The notes beneath the pieces were generated by a model. The model was given only the letters and a program-made list of their open reading frames with translations. It did not search any database and was not told the origin of the DNA. A stretch of DNA of 64,000 nucleotides from a virus: positions 1-64,000 of the IMG/VR virus record IMGVR_UViG_3300030331_002523; one strand, written 5' to 3'. The position numbers and the translations under genes are program-made. Of this stretch, positions 1-10,013 are shown piece by piece. Each line of letters starts with the position of its first letter. The stretch's first letter is position 1.

Positions 1-348
1 GGCTTTTTATTAACAAACTTTACATCAGGTAAAGTATTTTTATCATATAGTGCTACTATGGAAAATCAAGGAGGAGAGTTAATTGTACTAGATCATCCAT
101 ATTGTAATGAATATTATGAGTATGCTATTAAAGAAAGAATATTAGAAAATATGATTTTTGCTGGTGAGCAAGTAGTAAATCAATTGCAATTTATACAACA
201 GAAACTTAGAGCAGCTAGAAATAATGCATTAGGTTTTGTTAATACACCAAACTTTGAAGAACAAAGAAAAATTTGGGAAGTTAATAGAAAAGCACAGTAT
301 AGCAAATACTATGATATGTTTTCAAGTTTTGCTACTAATAGAAGATAA
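1..348 (+). CDS. C-terminal part of a phage structural protein (5' truncated by window edge)
   Basis: The reading frame is open from base 1 to the stop at 346-348, giving 115 visible residues; an internal ATG lies at base 58, but the open frame upstream reads as normal protein, so the true start is probably outside the window. The fragment is mostly helical, rich in Tyr, Asn and Gln, and ends in Asn-Arg-Arg. It sits 2 bp upstream of the giant tail gene, in the same direction, so it is probably a virion or tail-assembly component. I do not recognise a named family. Confidence 0.6.
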   Translation, partial: GFLLTNFTSGKVFLSYSATMENQGGELIVLDHPYCNEYYEYAIKERILENMIFAGEQVVNQLQFIQQKLRAARNNALGFVNTPNFEEQRKIWEVNRKAQYSKYYDMFSSFATNRR

Positions 349-350
349 AG

Positions 351-3300
351 ATGGCTAAAAAACGTCAACAAAATAGTAAGAGAACACCAAGCACTTCTAG
401 TGTAAATACATCTACTCCTATTAAGGGTATGATAAAAGATGTAGACAGTGCATACTTTAGTAAAGAAAACTGGTGGCATGCACGTAATCTTGCTAATAAT
501 TCTATAGATGGTGATACAGGAGTTGTAGGTAATGAACCTGCTAACTTGGCTTGTGGTGAGGTTCCATATACAATAATAGGAACAATTCATTTGTATGGTG
601 ATAAGTGGGTTTTATATGCAACAGATGATAATAATAGTGAGATAGGATTATTTGATGACAGCAAGTGTGAATACACAACTCTTGTTAATGCTCCTTGTTT
701 AAATTTTAATAGAAGAAATTTAATAATAGGTGCAGCAAAAGAAAACTTTGATTGTACATGGCAAGTATATTGGGATGATAATTTGAATCCATCTAGAACT
801 TTAAATATTGATAATGTTCCTTATATACAACAGATAGTTTCCGGTCCTGGTGATCCTTGTATTATATATGAAGATACAGAGCAACTTGATTGTGAAAAGT
901 TAAGATTACATCCTTTAATGGATATGGCATGTTTAAGATTAGAAAAGGCTGATGAAGGTGGTGCTTTATTAAATGGATCTTATCAAGCATTTATTGCATA
1001 TTGTGATAATGCACAACAAATAGGAGATTATTTTACAAACTCTAATATTACAAGTGTATGGTCACATGAAAATACTAATTCATCTATAGTACTACATTTA
1101 GATGGACTAGATACTGACTTTGAATTTTTTAAGTTAGTAATAAGAGAAAAAGTTGCAAACGCAACTAGAAATATTGAGTTTGGTGTTTATAGTACTGAAA
1201 CAAAACGTATTCCTATTGATTTTATAGATCCTGAATTACCTACAATAGATAATGTAAAGTTGTTACTAGATAATCCTGTATTTGAAAAATCAGCAGGTAT
1301 GTTTGTTGTAAATGACTATTTAATTAGATCTCAACCTACAGAATATTTTGATTTTAATTATCAACCATTAGCTAATCAAATAAAAACATTTTGGACATCT
1401 GTTGAATATCCAGAAGATTATTATAAAAATGGTGGTAATAATCCAACCTTTTTAAGGGATGAGCAATATGCTTTCTTTATAAGATTTATTTATAATACAG
1501 GTGAATTTTCTAAATCATATCATATACCAGGAAGAGCACCAAGACAGTTATCTAATGGTGGAACAGAAGATGGCCCAGCAGCAGCAAATACTATTGATGG
1601 TAGTGAAAAAAATTATAATGTATATAATACTTTTACATCTTTAGGATTAGGTGATCCATTTCTTGCAAACTTAATTGGTACAACAACGCCTGATGGTGGA
1701 TTAGTTACAAATGGTGGTGAGATGGGTTTTTGGCAATCAACAGAACTTTATCCACAAACACAACCGGAAAGGTATAATGCTTCAGCACATCCTTGGTCTA
1801 ATCCAGGTACAACAGAGTTTGATCTTTGTGGTTTACCAATAAGACATCATAAAATTCCTGATGAATCTGAAGCTGCTATTAGTCCATTAACTGGTAACAA
1901 CTCTACAGCATTATTTAATCCATCAAATTCTACTATAAATGTATTGGGTGTTGCTTTTGATAATATTGCACCTCCAGTAGATAATGATGGTAATATTATA
2001 GAAAATATAGTAGGTTATCAAATTATGGTTGGCTCAAGAGATGGTAAGAAATCTATTATAGCCAAGGGTATTATAAAGAATATGATGAGAGCCCGTAAGG
2101 ATAGAAATGATGAAGATTATAGACTCCTTGTACCTAACTATCCTTATAATGATTTAAGAATGGACCCTTATCTATTAGATAGAGGTCATGGTAATAGATC
2201 AGGAGAACCATGGTATGCACAATTAGCTGGATGGGATACTTCTGTAGAAGATAACTGGCAAGCAGGTAATACTAATATATCAGATGGTCCTCAAAGTATG
2301 GCTGTCTCATCTATAAATGTGGGTGTTAATAATCCAGGAATCTTTTTTTTACAAAACCCAGATTATGGTCCAGGTAAGTTTGATGAGAATACATATACTT
2401 TTCATTCACCAGATTTAAATTTTACTAAAACATATTTAAATCCTACAGAAGTAAAAGTATATAAAAATATTTATGGTAATGTTACGGGAAGATTTAAAAC
2501 AGTAGAAGGACATACACAACACAAGCTTTTAAAAAATAAAGTTGTATTACTTGCAGCAATATATGGTGTAGGTTATGCAATTATGAAAATGAGAGGAGAA
2601 CGTAACTATGCATTAAAAGGAACACGTTCACATTCAGTAGGGGAGTTTGGTACTTATGCTGTAGGATCAGGTACTCACGGTTCACCATTTCCTGGTGTTG
2701 GTACAGGTTATGGTGCTCTAAATGCTGGTGCACAAAATTTGACACAAGCCGGTGCCCTTACAACAGAATACTTTGCAGCAGGTGTAGTTGATGGAGTTTC
2801 TATTTTAGGTGGTGCTTCAGAGGCTAGTAAAGTACATCTTGGAACACAACAACAAGCACAATTAGGAGCAGCTTTACTATCAGGTGGACATCAAGGACCA
2901 GAGTTTAATATGGAGTTTAGAGATTCAGAATTTAATGCAGTTCCTGGTGTTGGTACTTTTATTACAGGTATACTAACATTTATAAACTTTGTTGCTATAG
3001 GTGGTGATAAATTAGTTCAACTAATATTAGATTTAGTATCTTTTCAAGATTATGCTTTAAAATATATTTCACATGGTTTTTATCAATTTGAAAATCCAGT
3101 TGATAAAAATGGTACTTTTAGAGCAGGTATAGATAGGGCTAGATATATAAAACAAGCATTGCAATCATTTGATGGTGATAATGTAGTACATAATTTATTA
3201 AGACCATCAACAGTTGTTTTAAGACATACTCCAGGAATTAGATTAAATCCTGTACCGGATAATTTTTTAGATAATACTAAATTTACATTAGGAGCAGGTC

Positions 3301-6300
3301 CTTGTGCAGGTTTAGGTAATAATGCTGCAAATTGGTGGCAACATGGTGAAGAGATTAGATCTAGATGTTCAACTAATTATGTATCAATAAAAAATCAAAT
3401 AGATAATCAATATGGACAGTTAGATAGTATTATTCAATTGCCTATATTTGGTTGTACTACTTTATATCCAAAGGATGAGGAATCTGGACAGTTGCTTCCT
3501 TTTGATCAAGATAGTAGATTTAGTACACAAGTTCTATTTGGTGGTGACTCATATATAGCAAGATATACAGAAAAAACAAATATGCCATTCTTTTATCAGT
3601 TTTTAAAAGATGATGAAGAACGTGGTTACCAATGGAATTATTCAAGATATGCAAATGTACCATTTCCAAGATATTGGTACAATTCTGAAAAATACCGTAT
3701 GGGTGAATTTGTTAGACCTATTACAGATTTAGATTTTAACTGGACTGGTGCATTACCTGATGGTATGTATAATTTAGATACAGCTGAAAATGGTGGTTAT
3801 TGTCCTGATGGAGGTCCTGAATCTGTAAGTTTTAATGCTAATTTTGATGAGTTAGGAGAAGGTAACCCGCTTGGTGATCCTGTAGGAAGTGGAGGTACAA
3901 GTGCAACTACAATATTTACTCCTGTACCGCTACCTGCAAGTGGTGCTATAGCTCCATCAGCAAATAATACTCCGGAATATGTTGTAGGTGCAGAAGCACA
4001 AAGATACTTGGTATATGATATACCTTCTGGAAATCTTGAAACTGGTCAATTTACATTAATTAAAAATGCAAACTTAGTTTCTATACAGTCTACCGGTTCA
4101 ACTATAACTTTAAGATATCCTAATGCAACTGCAGTTGATCAGGCTGTGAGAGATGAACTTATTGATTTGGGTATAACAAATGCAGAGGTAACTATAGATC
4201 TAACTTTAAATTTAAATATTCCAATACCATACACTACACCATTTGGATCTGGGTCTGGTAATTGTAATATAGATACTCATGTTAATACAATTTTTGGAGG
4301 TGGTGGTTGTACAGATACGTATGATGAGTTAACAACAAATACAGGGGGAACAGCACAGATGGAGGGTACTATAAGTGGTGTTAGAATTATTTTTGACTGG
4401 CAGAGTATGACTGTAGTTGGTATAACTAATGCTGCAGGATATACTATGGCTGGTGGAGGAGCAGGGACAGCTTATGCATCTAATCAATATAGTTCAGCAT
4501 CAGGAAATAATAATCCACAAACACTTTCTCCATATACAGGAACGCCTGTTCCTACTGATGACAATTATAGTCTTATAAATTTTTCAAGTAATTCTTATGA
4601 TGATGCATCTTCTGGTTGTGTATATCAATTAGCAGCTAATACTATAAGAGTTGTCAATGGATTTGCAAGATGTAGAAATAGTGGTTCTGATGCTGATGAA
4701 ATAACAATGACATTTAGTGGTGTTGATAATAATACTTCATTAGGTAGTGGTGCAACAACGGGACAAACAAATTATGATAATAGTATATATAATCCAACTA
4801 ATTATCAGGGTGCAGGAGGTAGAGCTACAGGTGGTATGTTTGTATGGAAATATGGATATATCTATACTCATAACTCTGGTATTAATGATTGGTATGTTGA
4901 AACAGATTTAAATCTAGCTTATAGGGATTATGAAGATGTAAAGAGAAAAAGGCATTATGATAATGATGATTATACAGATCTTGTAGAATTGTTTCACTCA
5001 CAAATAATTGGATTTGATAATTATTATAATTATGATAAGTCAGTGAGTGTAAGAAGATTTTGGAGTGTTTCTTTTTCTAAAATACAAGAAAGATGGTATG
5101 ATCCTACTGTAGCAGAACAATGTTTTACTCAATATCCTAAACGACTAATATATTCTGTACCTGCTACAGGATTTATGGATGCAGCTAGAATGACAAAGAA
5201 AAATGATAAAGCTATTGATTTCTGGAGAGTTTTCTTAGCAGAAAATTTTAGAGACTTTAAATCTCCTATTAATGCAATAGTTCCTTTTAATCAAACTGGT
5301 GCATTAATGTTATTTCCAACATTATCACCTAGAGTTTTTCAAGGTGTAGATAAATTACAATTAACAAGAAAAAAAGTTGTTATTGGAGATGGAGGTTTAT
5401 TTAGTCAAGTATTACAAAACGCAGCTAACTCTAATGTATCACATGAGTATGGATCATGTGAAAGTTTTAGGAGTGTATTAAATACACCACAAGGTGTTTA
5501 CTTTGTATCACAAGCTCAAGGTAAAATATTTTTATATCAAGCAGGTAGAGGTCTACAAGCAATATCAGATATAGGTATGAAATGGTGGTTTAATAAATTT
5601 TTACCATCAAGATTATTAGCAGATTTTCCAGGTGTAGAAGATTGTCCAGAATTTATAGATAATCCTGTAATTGCTGCAGGTATTAATACAGTTTATGATC
5701 CTAATGATGACATAGTGTATTTCTGTAAGAGAGATTATAAAGCACATGATCATGTTTTACCTTGTATAGATTTTATACCATGTGAAGGGTTTGTATATAA
5801 TGCTACAACATGTGATGGTGCAGAACCACAAGTACAGTGTCCAGATGGATATTCATTTGTACCAGGATCAGTAACATGTCCTCCTGGAGCTCAATTAGTA
5901 TACCAAGACCCAGATACTCCTGTATGTATAATTCCAGGGGCTGGAGGAAATCCAGTACCAGCAACTGTTGTAGAAGATCAATGTTGTCAAACAACAGTTG
6001 AGCCAGCTTTATTTACAACAGAACCTGTAGAGATTGACATTGTTTTTGCTATTGACTCATCAAATAGTATAGATCAAAATGGTAATACTGCTGGTATGAT
6101 TAATATTATAAGTGATCTTGTAGCTGCATTAGGAGCTGCACAAAATACTAATGGAGAGATAAGAATTGGATTTGTTCATTTTGGATCAGGTAGAGCAGAT
6201 ATAAATGGTAATTTAGCTGGTATTACTGCACCTGTGGGTAATGATACTATGTTTAATGAATTTGACCAACAAGCACTTTCTGATGACTTTTCAGCAAGTG

Positions 6301-9300
6301 GCCCTTTATTTACATACATAAATAATATATATAATCATGCAGTGACTACACCAGATAATCCTAGTGGTACAGATGTAATTGGAGGTATATGGGCTGGCTT
6401 AAATATTTTATTTGGATCAAGTGCAAGACCTAATGCAGAAAAAAGATTAATTACTTTAGCAGATGGTCCACAGTTTACAAAAAATAATGGAGCTGTTTAT
6501 ACAAGTCCAGTTGATGTTCATGATGCAGCAGGTGTAGTATTTCCAGCTACCCCTAATGTAAATATTGGACCTAATAATGAAGGTGTAAATAATATATATG
6601 ATACGCCATTATCAACAGCGGGTGCATGGTTTAATACAAATGTAAAAAATAATCCTAACTATACACATTTAAAATCTTACTTTATAGGATTAGATACAAA
6701 CCAACCTAATCCATCTCCTCCTCCTACAAGTATTATAACTACTCCTAATGCAAATCAACAAACATATTTTTCACAATTTGCAAATGATAATGGTACACCT
6801 ACAGCAAATGATACTTATACATTTTTTGGCACTGTGCAAGATCCTGACTCAGTTCAAGAAATAGTAGATGCAGTTGTGGACAGTGTTATACCTGATCCTA
6901 ATTACTATTGTCCTGATCAATCATGTGATCTAGTTGCTATGCCAATAGGAGCACCAGTTTGTAGATGTGTAAATTGTGTTGATCCAACATTAATTGATGT
7001 TACATTTCCTATAGATTTACAAGATGAACAATATTTTAAAGATGTATCATGGACTGTAAGTTATGATCCTAAATCTAAAGCATGGATATCTTTTCATGAT
7101 TGGCACCCAGAACTTACAATGAATAGTATAAATCATTTTTTAACTACTAAGTCTAAAGAAGGTGAGGTTCCTATTTGTCCTCCTGGTGCTACATGGAATG
7201 GTGTTGAGTGTTGTATATCAGCATTTCAACAAGCTCCAGCAGTGCCTATTATTAATGAAATATTAGCAGAAGTAAATACAGTACCTACTGGTCAAGTTGA
7301 ATCACAAAATTTAGATATTATATTTGCAGTAGATGTATCTGCTTCTACTGCTAGTGGTGGTGTACAAAGTCTACAAAGAAATTTTGTACAGAATATAATT
7401 AACAGTTATGATTTTTCTAGTGGTACTGTAAGAGCTGGAGTTGCTACTTGGAGTGCCACAGGTGGTAATAATGTACTGTTATCAGGTTTAACTACTGATC
7501 AAGCAGCTTTAATAACAGCTACTAACTCATATGCTGTTGGTGGTGGTACTAATTATAAAAATGCAATAGAGGCAGCAAATAGTGTTGTTAATAGTGTTGA
7601 TGCAGATACATTAGCGGATACAGTAGTTTGTATTATGATTACAGACTCTGACGTAGACAGAAATTCTACATTAAATACTTCACCTCTTATTAATTATAGC
7701 AATTTATTTACAGACATAAAAGTTGTAATGGTTCATCAAGGTGATGGTGCAGGTTTTGTAGGTTTTGGGTGTGATGATACTTCATGGCAAAGTAGAATTG
7801 CTGGTCTAGTAGATAGATTTGTTTTACCCGATGTACCAATTCCTATGACTCTAGTGGGTAATTCTTATAACGGTTTTAATGATGGTAGTACCCAGGTTAT
7901 ATGTAATGCTCCTGATGATAATGCTAATCTGTATGAGGTAACTTCTTGTACTGATTGCGATGTATGTAATACATGTTTTCAAAATGTAGCAGCACAATTA
8001 GTAAATGCACAATTAACTTGTGGATGTCCTCCTAATACAATACCTGATCAAAATCCAGCTAATCCACCATGTGAAAATATAAACAACCCTCCATTGTGTG
8101 TAGTAGATTGTACTTGTCCTCCTGGATATGTATTAGTTGGAACATGTAATAATTCTGCTGCCCCTCCTATTTGTAGATCTGTAGATTGTGAATGTCCTCC
8201 AAGTGAATCTCTTGGGTTACCTAGTGGGGTAACGCCAACTGCTACGGGTGATTGTTCACAAGAGTTAGTAGAAACTATAAATACAACAACTATAGAAAGT
8301 ACTGTAGCAGATGGAACAAATGTTGGACAACAATTATTTTTTACAAATCCTGGATTTAATGGACCAACTGGTTTAGAAATAACACCTAGTCCATGGAATA
8401 GAGGATATCAATGTAGAGATAGTGCTTGTGTTGGTGGTCTAATTGATCCAGATCAAGGTAACATAAAAACTATGACTGCAGATACTTTACCAGTTATAAC
8501 AAATTTACTTGGAGAGCTTGTTGATGGTACTCCTATTGTAGTTAGTTCAAGTGTTGGTGGGAATTTGCCTCCATATGAGGGAACTTCATATTTAGGATTA
8601 GTAGAGTTTAAAAAGGCAATTTGTTGGAGAGGTCTTGGAAATCTTAGTACTGTTTGTTGTGGACAACCATTTGGAGCAGAGCTATTTACTAATGGACCAC
8701 CTACATATTATCAAGAGGGAAGTTGGCAAGAACTTTTAGATGCAAATGGTCTACCAACTGAAATGGAAATGAATTTAGAATATGTAGGAACAGTGCAATT
8801 AAGTCAAATAAGTGATCATACGCTACAAGGTTTTCAGCTTGTAGAAAATAGTGAGGAGTATACCCCAGGCTATGATGAATTTTCAGATCCACCTAATATA
8901 TGTTTAGATCTTCCAGTTGAAAGCACTGCTTCACAAAATCTGGATTTTGCTCCAAGTCTTGAAATTTGGGGTGGTACACATTCCCCTTTATCACAGGGTG
9001 AGAACTACAAAGGACATCAATTTGGTTATCCATTAGGTACAGATACTGTAGGTTATAGTAAACTGTTATGGAGATCAGGTCCTGTTACTTCAGTAGATGA
9101 ATGGACGGAATATCAATATAGTTTGAATGTAAATGATTCTGATGGCTCTATAGAAGCAGCGCATGGAAAGTTTAAATATATATTTATTAAAATACAAATT
9201 GTACGTGTAAGTGATGGTCAACCAGCTGGAATTCCTGCTACAAGACAATATGCTGCAAAGTATTTAGCTGTAGATGGTTTAAGTAATCCTAGACCACCTA

Positions 9301-10013
9301 GTATAGAACCTGAAACAATTACTACAGTTTCTACAGAAAGTGTTATAACAAATGCTACAATATGCACATATCAAACAGAAATTTGTACTCCACCAAATTA
9401 TACAACAGGTGGTATATGGAGACATAACGTAAGAACTGATCTTTTTGCTAACTTCTATGATATTCAGTATCCTTGGGAGGTAGATATAATAGAAACAACA
9501 GGTCAGACTGTAAATACATTAAGAAGTGTAGAGTATCATTTAGAATCATATTTTTATAGTGAAGATCAATTAAACAGATTTCATGATCTAGATTATAATT
9601 TTGATGAAGCTATTATTTACAACTCAGAACAAATATCAGGATTATTAAATCTTGTTCTTACACCTAAGAATAACACACCTTTAACAATGTTATATCCTAT
9701 TTTTAATGCAAATAGTATTGATATTTTATTTAGTAAAGAAGAGCAGAAATATAGATTTAACCAGTTTTTTGATGTAACAAATGACAGAGGTGAGTTTTCA
9801 GGTGCTATAACACAAATGTTTGAGACAGAACAGAATGGTTATATTATAAATTTAAATCAAGCTAATTTAAATTATAATAAACCACAGCATGAGAGAAAGA
9901 AGTTTAGACATTACTTTAATCATCTTATACTTAGAAAATCTGCTGATGCAGCAATGACAAGAAAAATGTTATTGAGATTAGAAAACTTTAAATTAAACGT
10001 ATCCTTTAGATAA
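351..10013 (+). CDS. Giant tail/virion protein with two von Willebrand A domains (3220 aa)
   Basis: The N-terminal part (about residues 25-160 and onward) has short repeated beta-strand segments like the propeller-type tail tubular proteins of podoviruses. Two hydrophobic stretches lie near residues 728-745 and 865-895. The middle is Gly/Asn/Thr-rich. Two vWA domains follow. The first (about 1890-2145) has a full metal-binding MIDAS set: D1902-S1904-S1906, T2007 and D2038. The second (about 2317-2490) has D2328-S2330-S2332, T2400 and D2432. Each is bordered by Cys/Pro-rich segments with CPPG-type motifs, EGF-like in spacing. The C-terminal 250 residues look like a conserved structural domain ending in basic and aromatic residues. 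The gene shares its last base with the next start (TAATG). A role at the host-contacting tail, with vWA domains binding protein or glycan ligands through a divalent metal, is inferred. Confidence 0.75.
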   Translation: MAKKRQQNSKRTPSTSSVNTSTPIKGMIKDVDSAYFSKENWWHARNLANNSIDGDTGVVGNEPANLACGEVPYTIIGTIHLYGDKWVLYATDDNNSEIGLFDDSKCEYTTLVNAPCLNFNRRNLIIGAAKENFDCTWQVYWDDNLNPSRTLNIDNVPYIQQIVSGPGDPCIIYEDTEQLDCEKLRLHPLMDMACLRLEKADEGGALLNGSYQAFIAYCDNAQQIGDYFTNSNITSVWSHENTNSSIVLHLDGLDTDFEFFKLVIREKVANATRNIEFGVYSTETKRIPIDFIDPELPTIDNVKLLLDNPVFEKSAGMFVVNDYLIRSQPTEYFDFNYQPLANQIKTFWTSVEYPEDYYKNGGNNPTFLRDEQYAFFIRFIYNTGEFSKSYHIPGRAPRQLSNGGTEDGPAAANTIDGSEKNYNVYNTFTSLGLGDPFLANLIGTTTPDGGLVTNGGEMGFWQSTELYPQTQPERYNASAHPWSNPGTTEFDLCGLPIRHHKIPDESEAAISPLTGNNSTALFNPSNSTINVLGVAFDNIAPPVDNDGNIIENIVGYQIMVGSRDGKKSIIAKGIIKNMMRARKDRNDEDYRLLVPNYPYNDLRMDPYLLDRGHGNRSGEPWYAQLAGWDTSVEDNWQAGNTNISDGPQSMAVSSINVGVNNPGIFFLQNPDYGPGKFDENTYTFHSPDLNFTKTYLNPTEVKVYKNIYGNVTGRFKTVEGHTQHKLLKNKVVLLAAIYGVGYAIMKMRGERNYALKGTRSHSVGEFGTYAVGSGTHGSPFPGVGTGYGALNAGAQNLTQAGALTTEYFAAGVVDGVSILGGASEASKVHLGTQQQAQLGAALLSGGHQGPEFNMEFRDSEFNAVPGVGTFITGILTFINFVAIGGDKLVQLILDLVSFQDYALKYISHGFYQFENPVDKNGTFRAGIDRARYIKQALQSFDGDNVVHNLLRPSTVVLRHTPGIRLNPVPDNFLDNTKFTLGAGPCAGLGNNAANWWQHGEEIRSRCSTNYVSIKNQIDNQYGQLDSIIQLPIFGCTTLYPKDEESGQLLPFDQDSRFSTQVLFGGDSYIARYTEKTNMPFFYQFLKDDEERGYQWNYSRYANVPFPRYWYNSEKYRMGEFVRPITDLDFNWTGALPDGMYNLDTAENGGYCPDGGPESVSFNANFDELGEGNPLGDPVGSGGTSATTIFTPVPLPASGAIAPSANNTPEYVVGAEAQRYLVYDIPSGNLETGQFTLIKNANLVSIQSTGSTITLRYPNATAVDQAVRDELIDLGITNAEVTIDLTLNLNIPIPYTTPFGSGSGNCNIDTHVNTIFGGGGCTDTYDELTTNTGGTAQMEGTISGVRIIFDWQSMTVVGITNAAGYTMAGGGAGTAYASNQYSSASGNNNPQTLSPYTGTPVPTDDNYSLINFSSNSYDDASSGCVYQLAANTIRVVNGFARCRNSGSDADEITMTFSGVDNNTSLGSGATTGQTNYDNSIYNPTNYQGAGGRATGGMFVWKYGYIYTHNSGINDWYVETDLNLAYRDYEDVKRKRHYDNDDYTDLVELFHSQIIGFDNYYNYDKSVSVRRFWSVSFSKIQERWYDPTVAEQCFTQYPKRLIYSVPATGFMDAARMTKKNDKAIDFWRVFLAENFRDFKSPINAIVPFNQTGALMLFPTLSPRVFQGVDKLQLTRKKVVIGDGGLFSQVLQNAANSNVSHEYGSCESFRSVLNTPQGVYFVSQAQGKIFLYQAGRGLQAISDIGMKWWFNKFLPSRLLADFPGVEDCPEFIDNPVIAAGINTVYDPNDDIVYFCKRDYKAHDHVLPCIDFIPCEGFVYNATTCDGAEPQVQCPDGYSFVPGSVTCPPGAQLVYQDPDTPVCIIPGAGGNPVPATVVEDQCCQTTVEPALFTTEPVEIDIVFAIDSSNSIDQNGNTAGMINIISDLVAALGAAQNTNGEIRIGFVHFGSGRADINGNLAGITAPVGNDTMFNEFDQQALSDDFSASGPLFTYINNIYNHAVTTPDNPSGTDVIGGIWAGLNILFGSSARPNAEKRLITLADGPQFTKNNGAVYTSPVDVHDAAGVVFPATPNVNIGPNNEGVNNIYDTPLSTAGAWFNTNVKNNPNYTHLKSYFIGLDTNQPNPSPPPTSIITTPNANQQTYFSQFANDNGTPTANDTYTFFGTVQDPDSVQEIVDAVVDSVIPDPNYYCPDQSCDLVAMPIGAPVCRCVNCVDPTLIDVTFPIDLQDEQYFKDVSWTVSYDPKSKAWISFHDWHPELTMNSINHFLTTKSKEGEVPICPPGATWNGVECCISAFQQAPAVPIINEILAEVNTVPTGQVESQNLDIIFAVDVSASTASGGVQSLQRNFVQNIINSYDFSSGTVRAGVATWSATGGNNVLLSGLTTDQAALITATNSYAVGGGTNYKNAIEAANSVVNSVDADTLADTVVCIMITDSDVDRNSTLNTSPLINYSNLFTDIKVVMVHQGDGAGFVGFGCDDTSWQSRIAGLVDRFVLPDVPIPMTLVGNSYNGFNDGSTQVICNAPDDNANLYEVTSCTDCDVCNTCFQNVAAQLVNAQLTCGCPPNTIPDQNPANPPCENINNPPLCVVDCTCPPGYVLVGTCNNSAAPPICRSVDCECPPSESLGLPSGVTPTATGDCSQELVETINTTTIESTVADGTNVGQQLFFTNPGFNGPTGLEITPSPWNRGYQCRDSACVGGLIDPDQGNIKTMTADTLPVITNLLGELVDGTPIVVSSSVGGNLPPYEGTSYLGLVEFKKAICWRGLGNLSTVCCGQPFGAELFTNGPPTYYQEGSWQELLDANGLPTEMEMNLEYVGTVQLSQISDHTLQGFQLVENSEEYTPGYDEFSDPPNICLDLPVESTASQNLDFAPSLEIWGGTHSPLSQGENYKGHQFGYPLGTDTVGYSKLLWRSGPVTSVDEWTEYQYSLNVNDSDGSIEAAHGKFKYIFIKIQIVRVSDGQPAGIPATRQYAAKYLAVDGLSNPRPPSIEPETITTVSTESVITNATICTYQTEICTPPNYTTGGIWRHNVRTDLFANFYDIQYPWEVDIIETTGQTVNTLRSVEYHLESYFYSEDQLNRFHDLDYNFDEAIIYNSEQISGLLNLVLTPKNNTPLTMLYPIFNANSIDILFSKEEQKYRFNQFFDVTNDRGEFSGAITQMFETEQNGYIINLNQANLNYNKPQHERKKFRHYFNHLILRKSADAAMTRKMLLRLENFKLNVSFR

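Noticed and set aside
5803-5994. Open frame of 63 codons on the minus strand inside the tail gene
   Set aside because: It lies wholly inside a clear + strand gene, has no plausible start context and reads as a mirror of the coding bias, like the other minus-strand frames within the giant genes.
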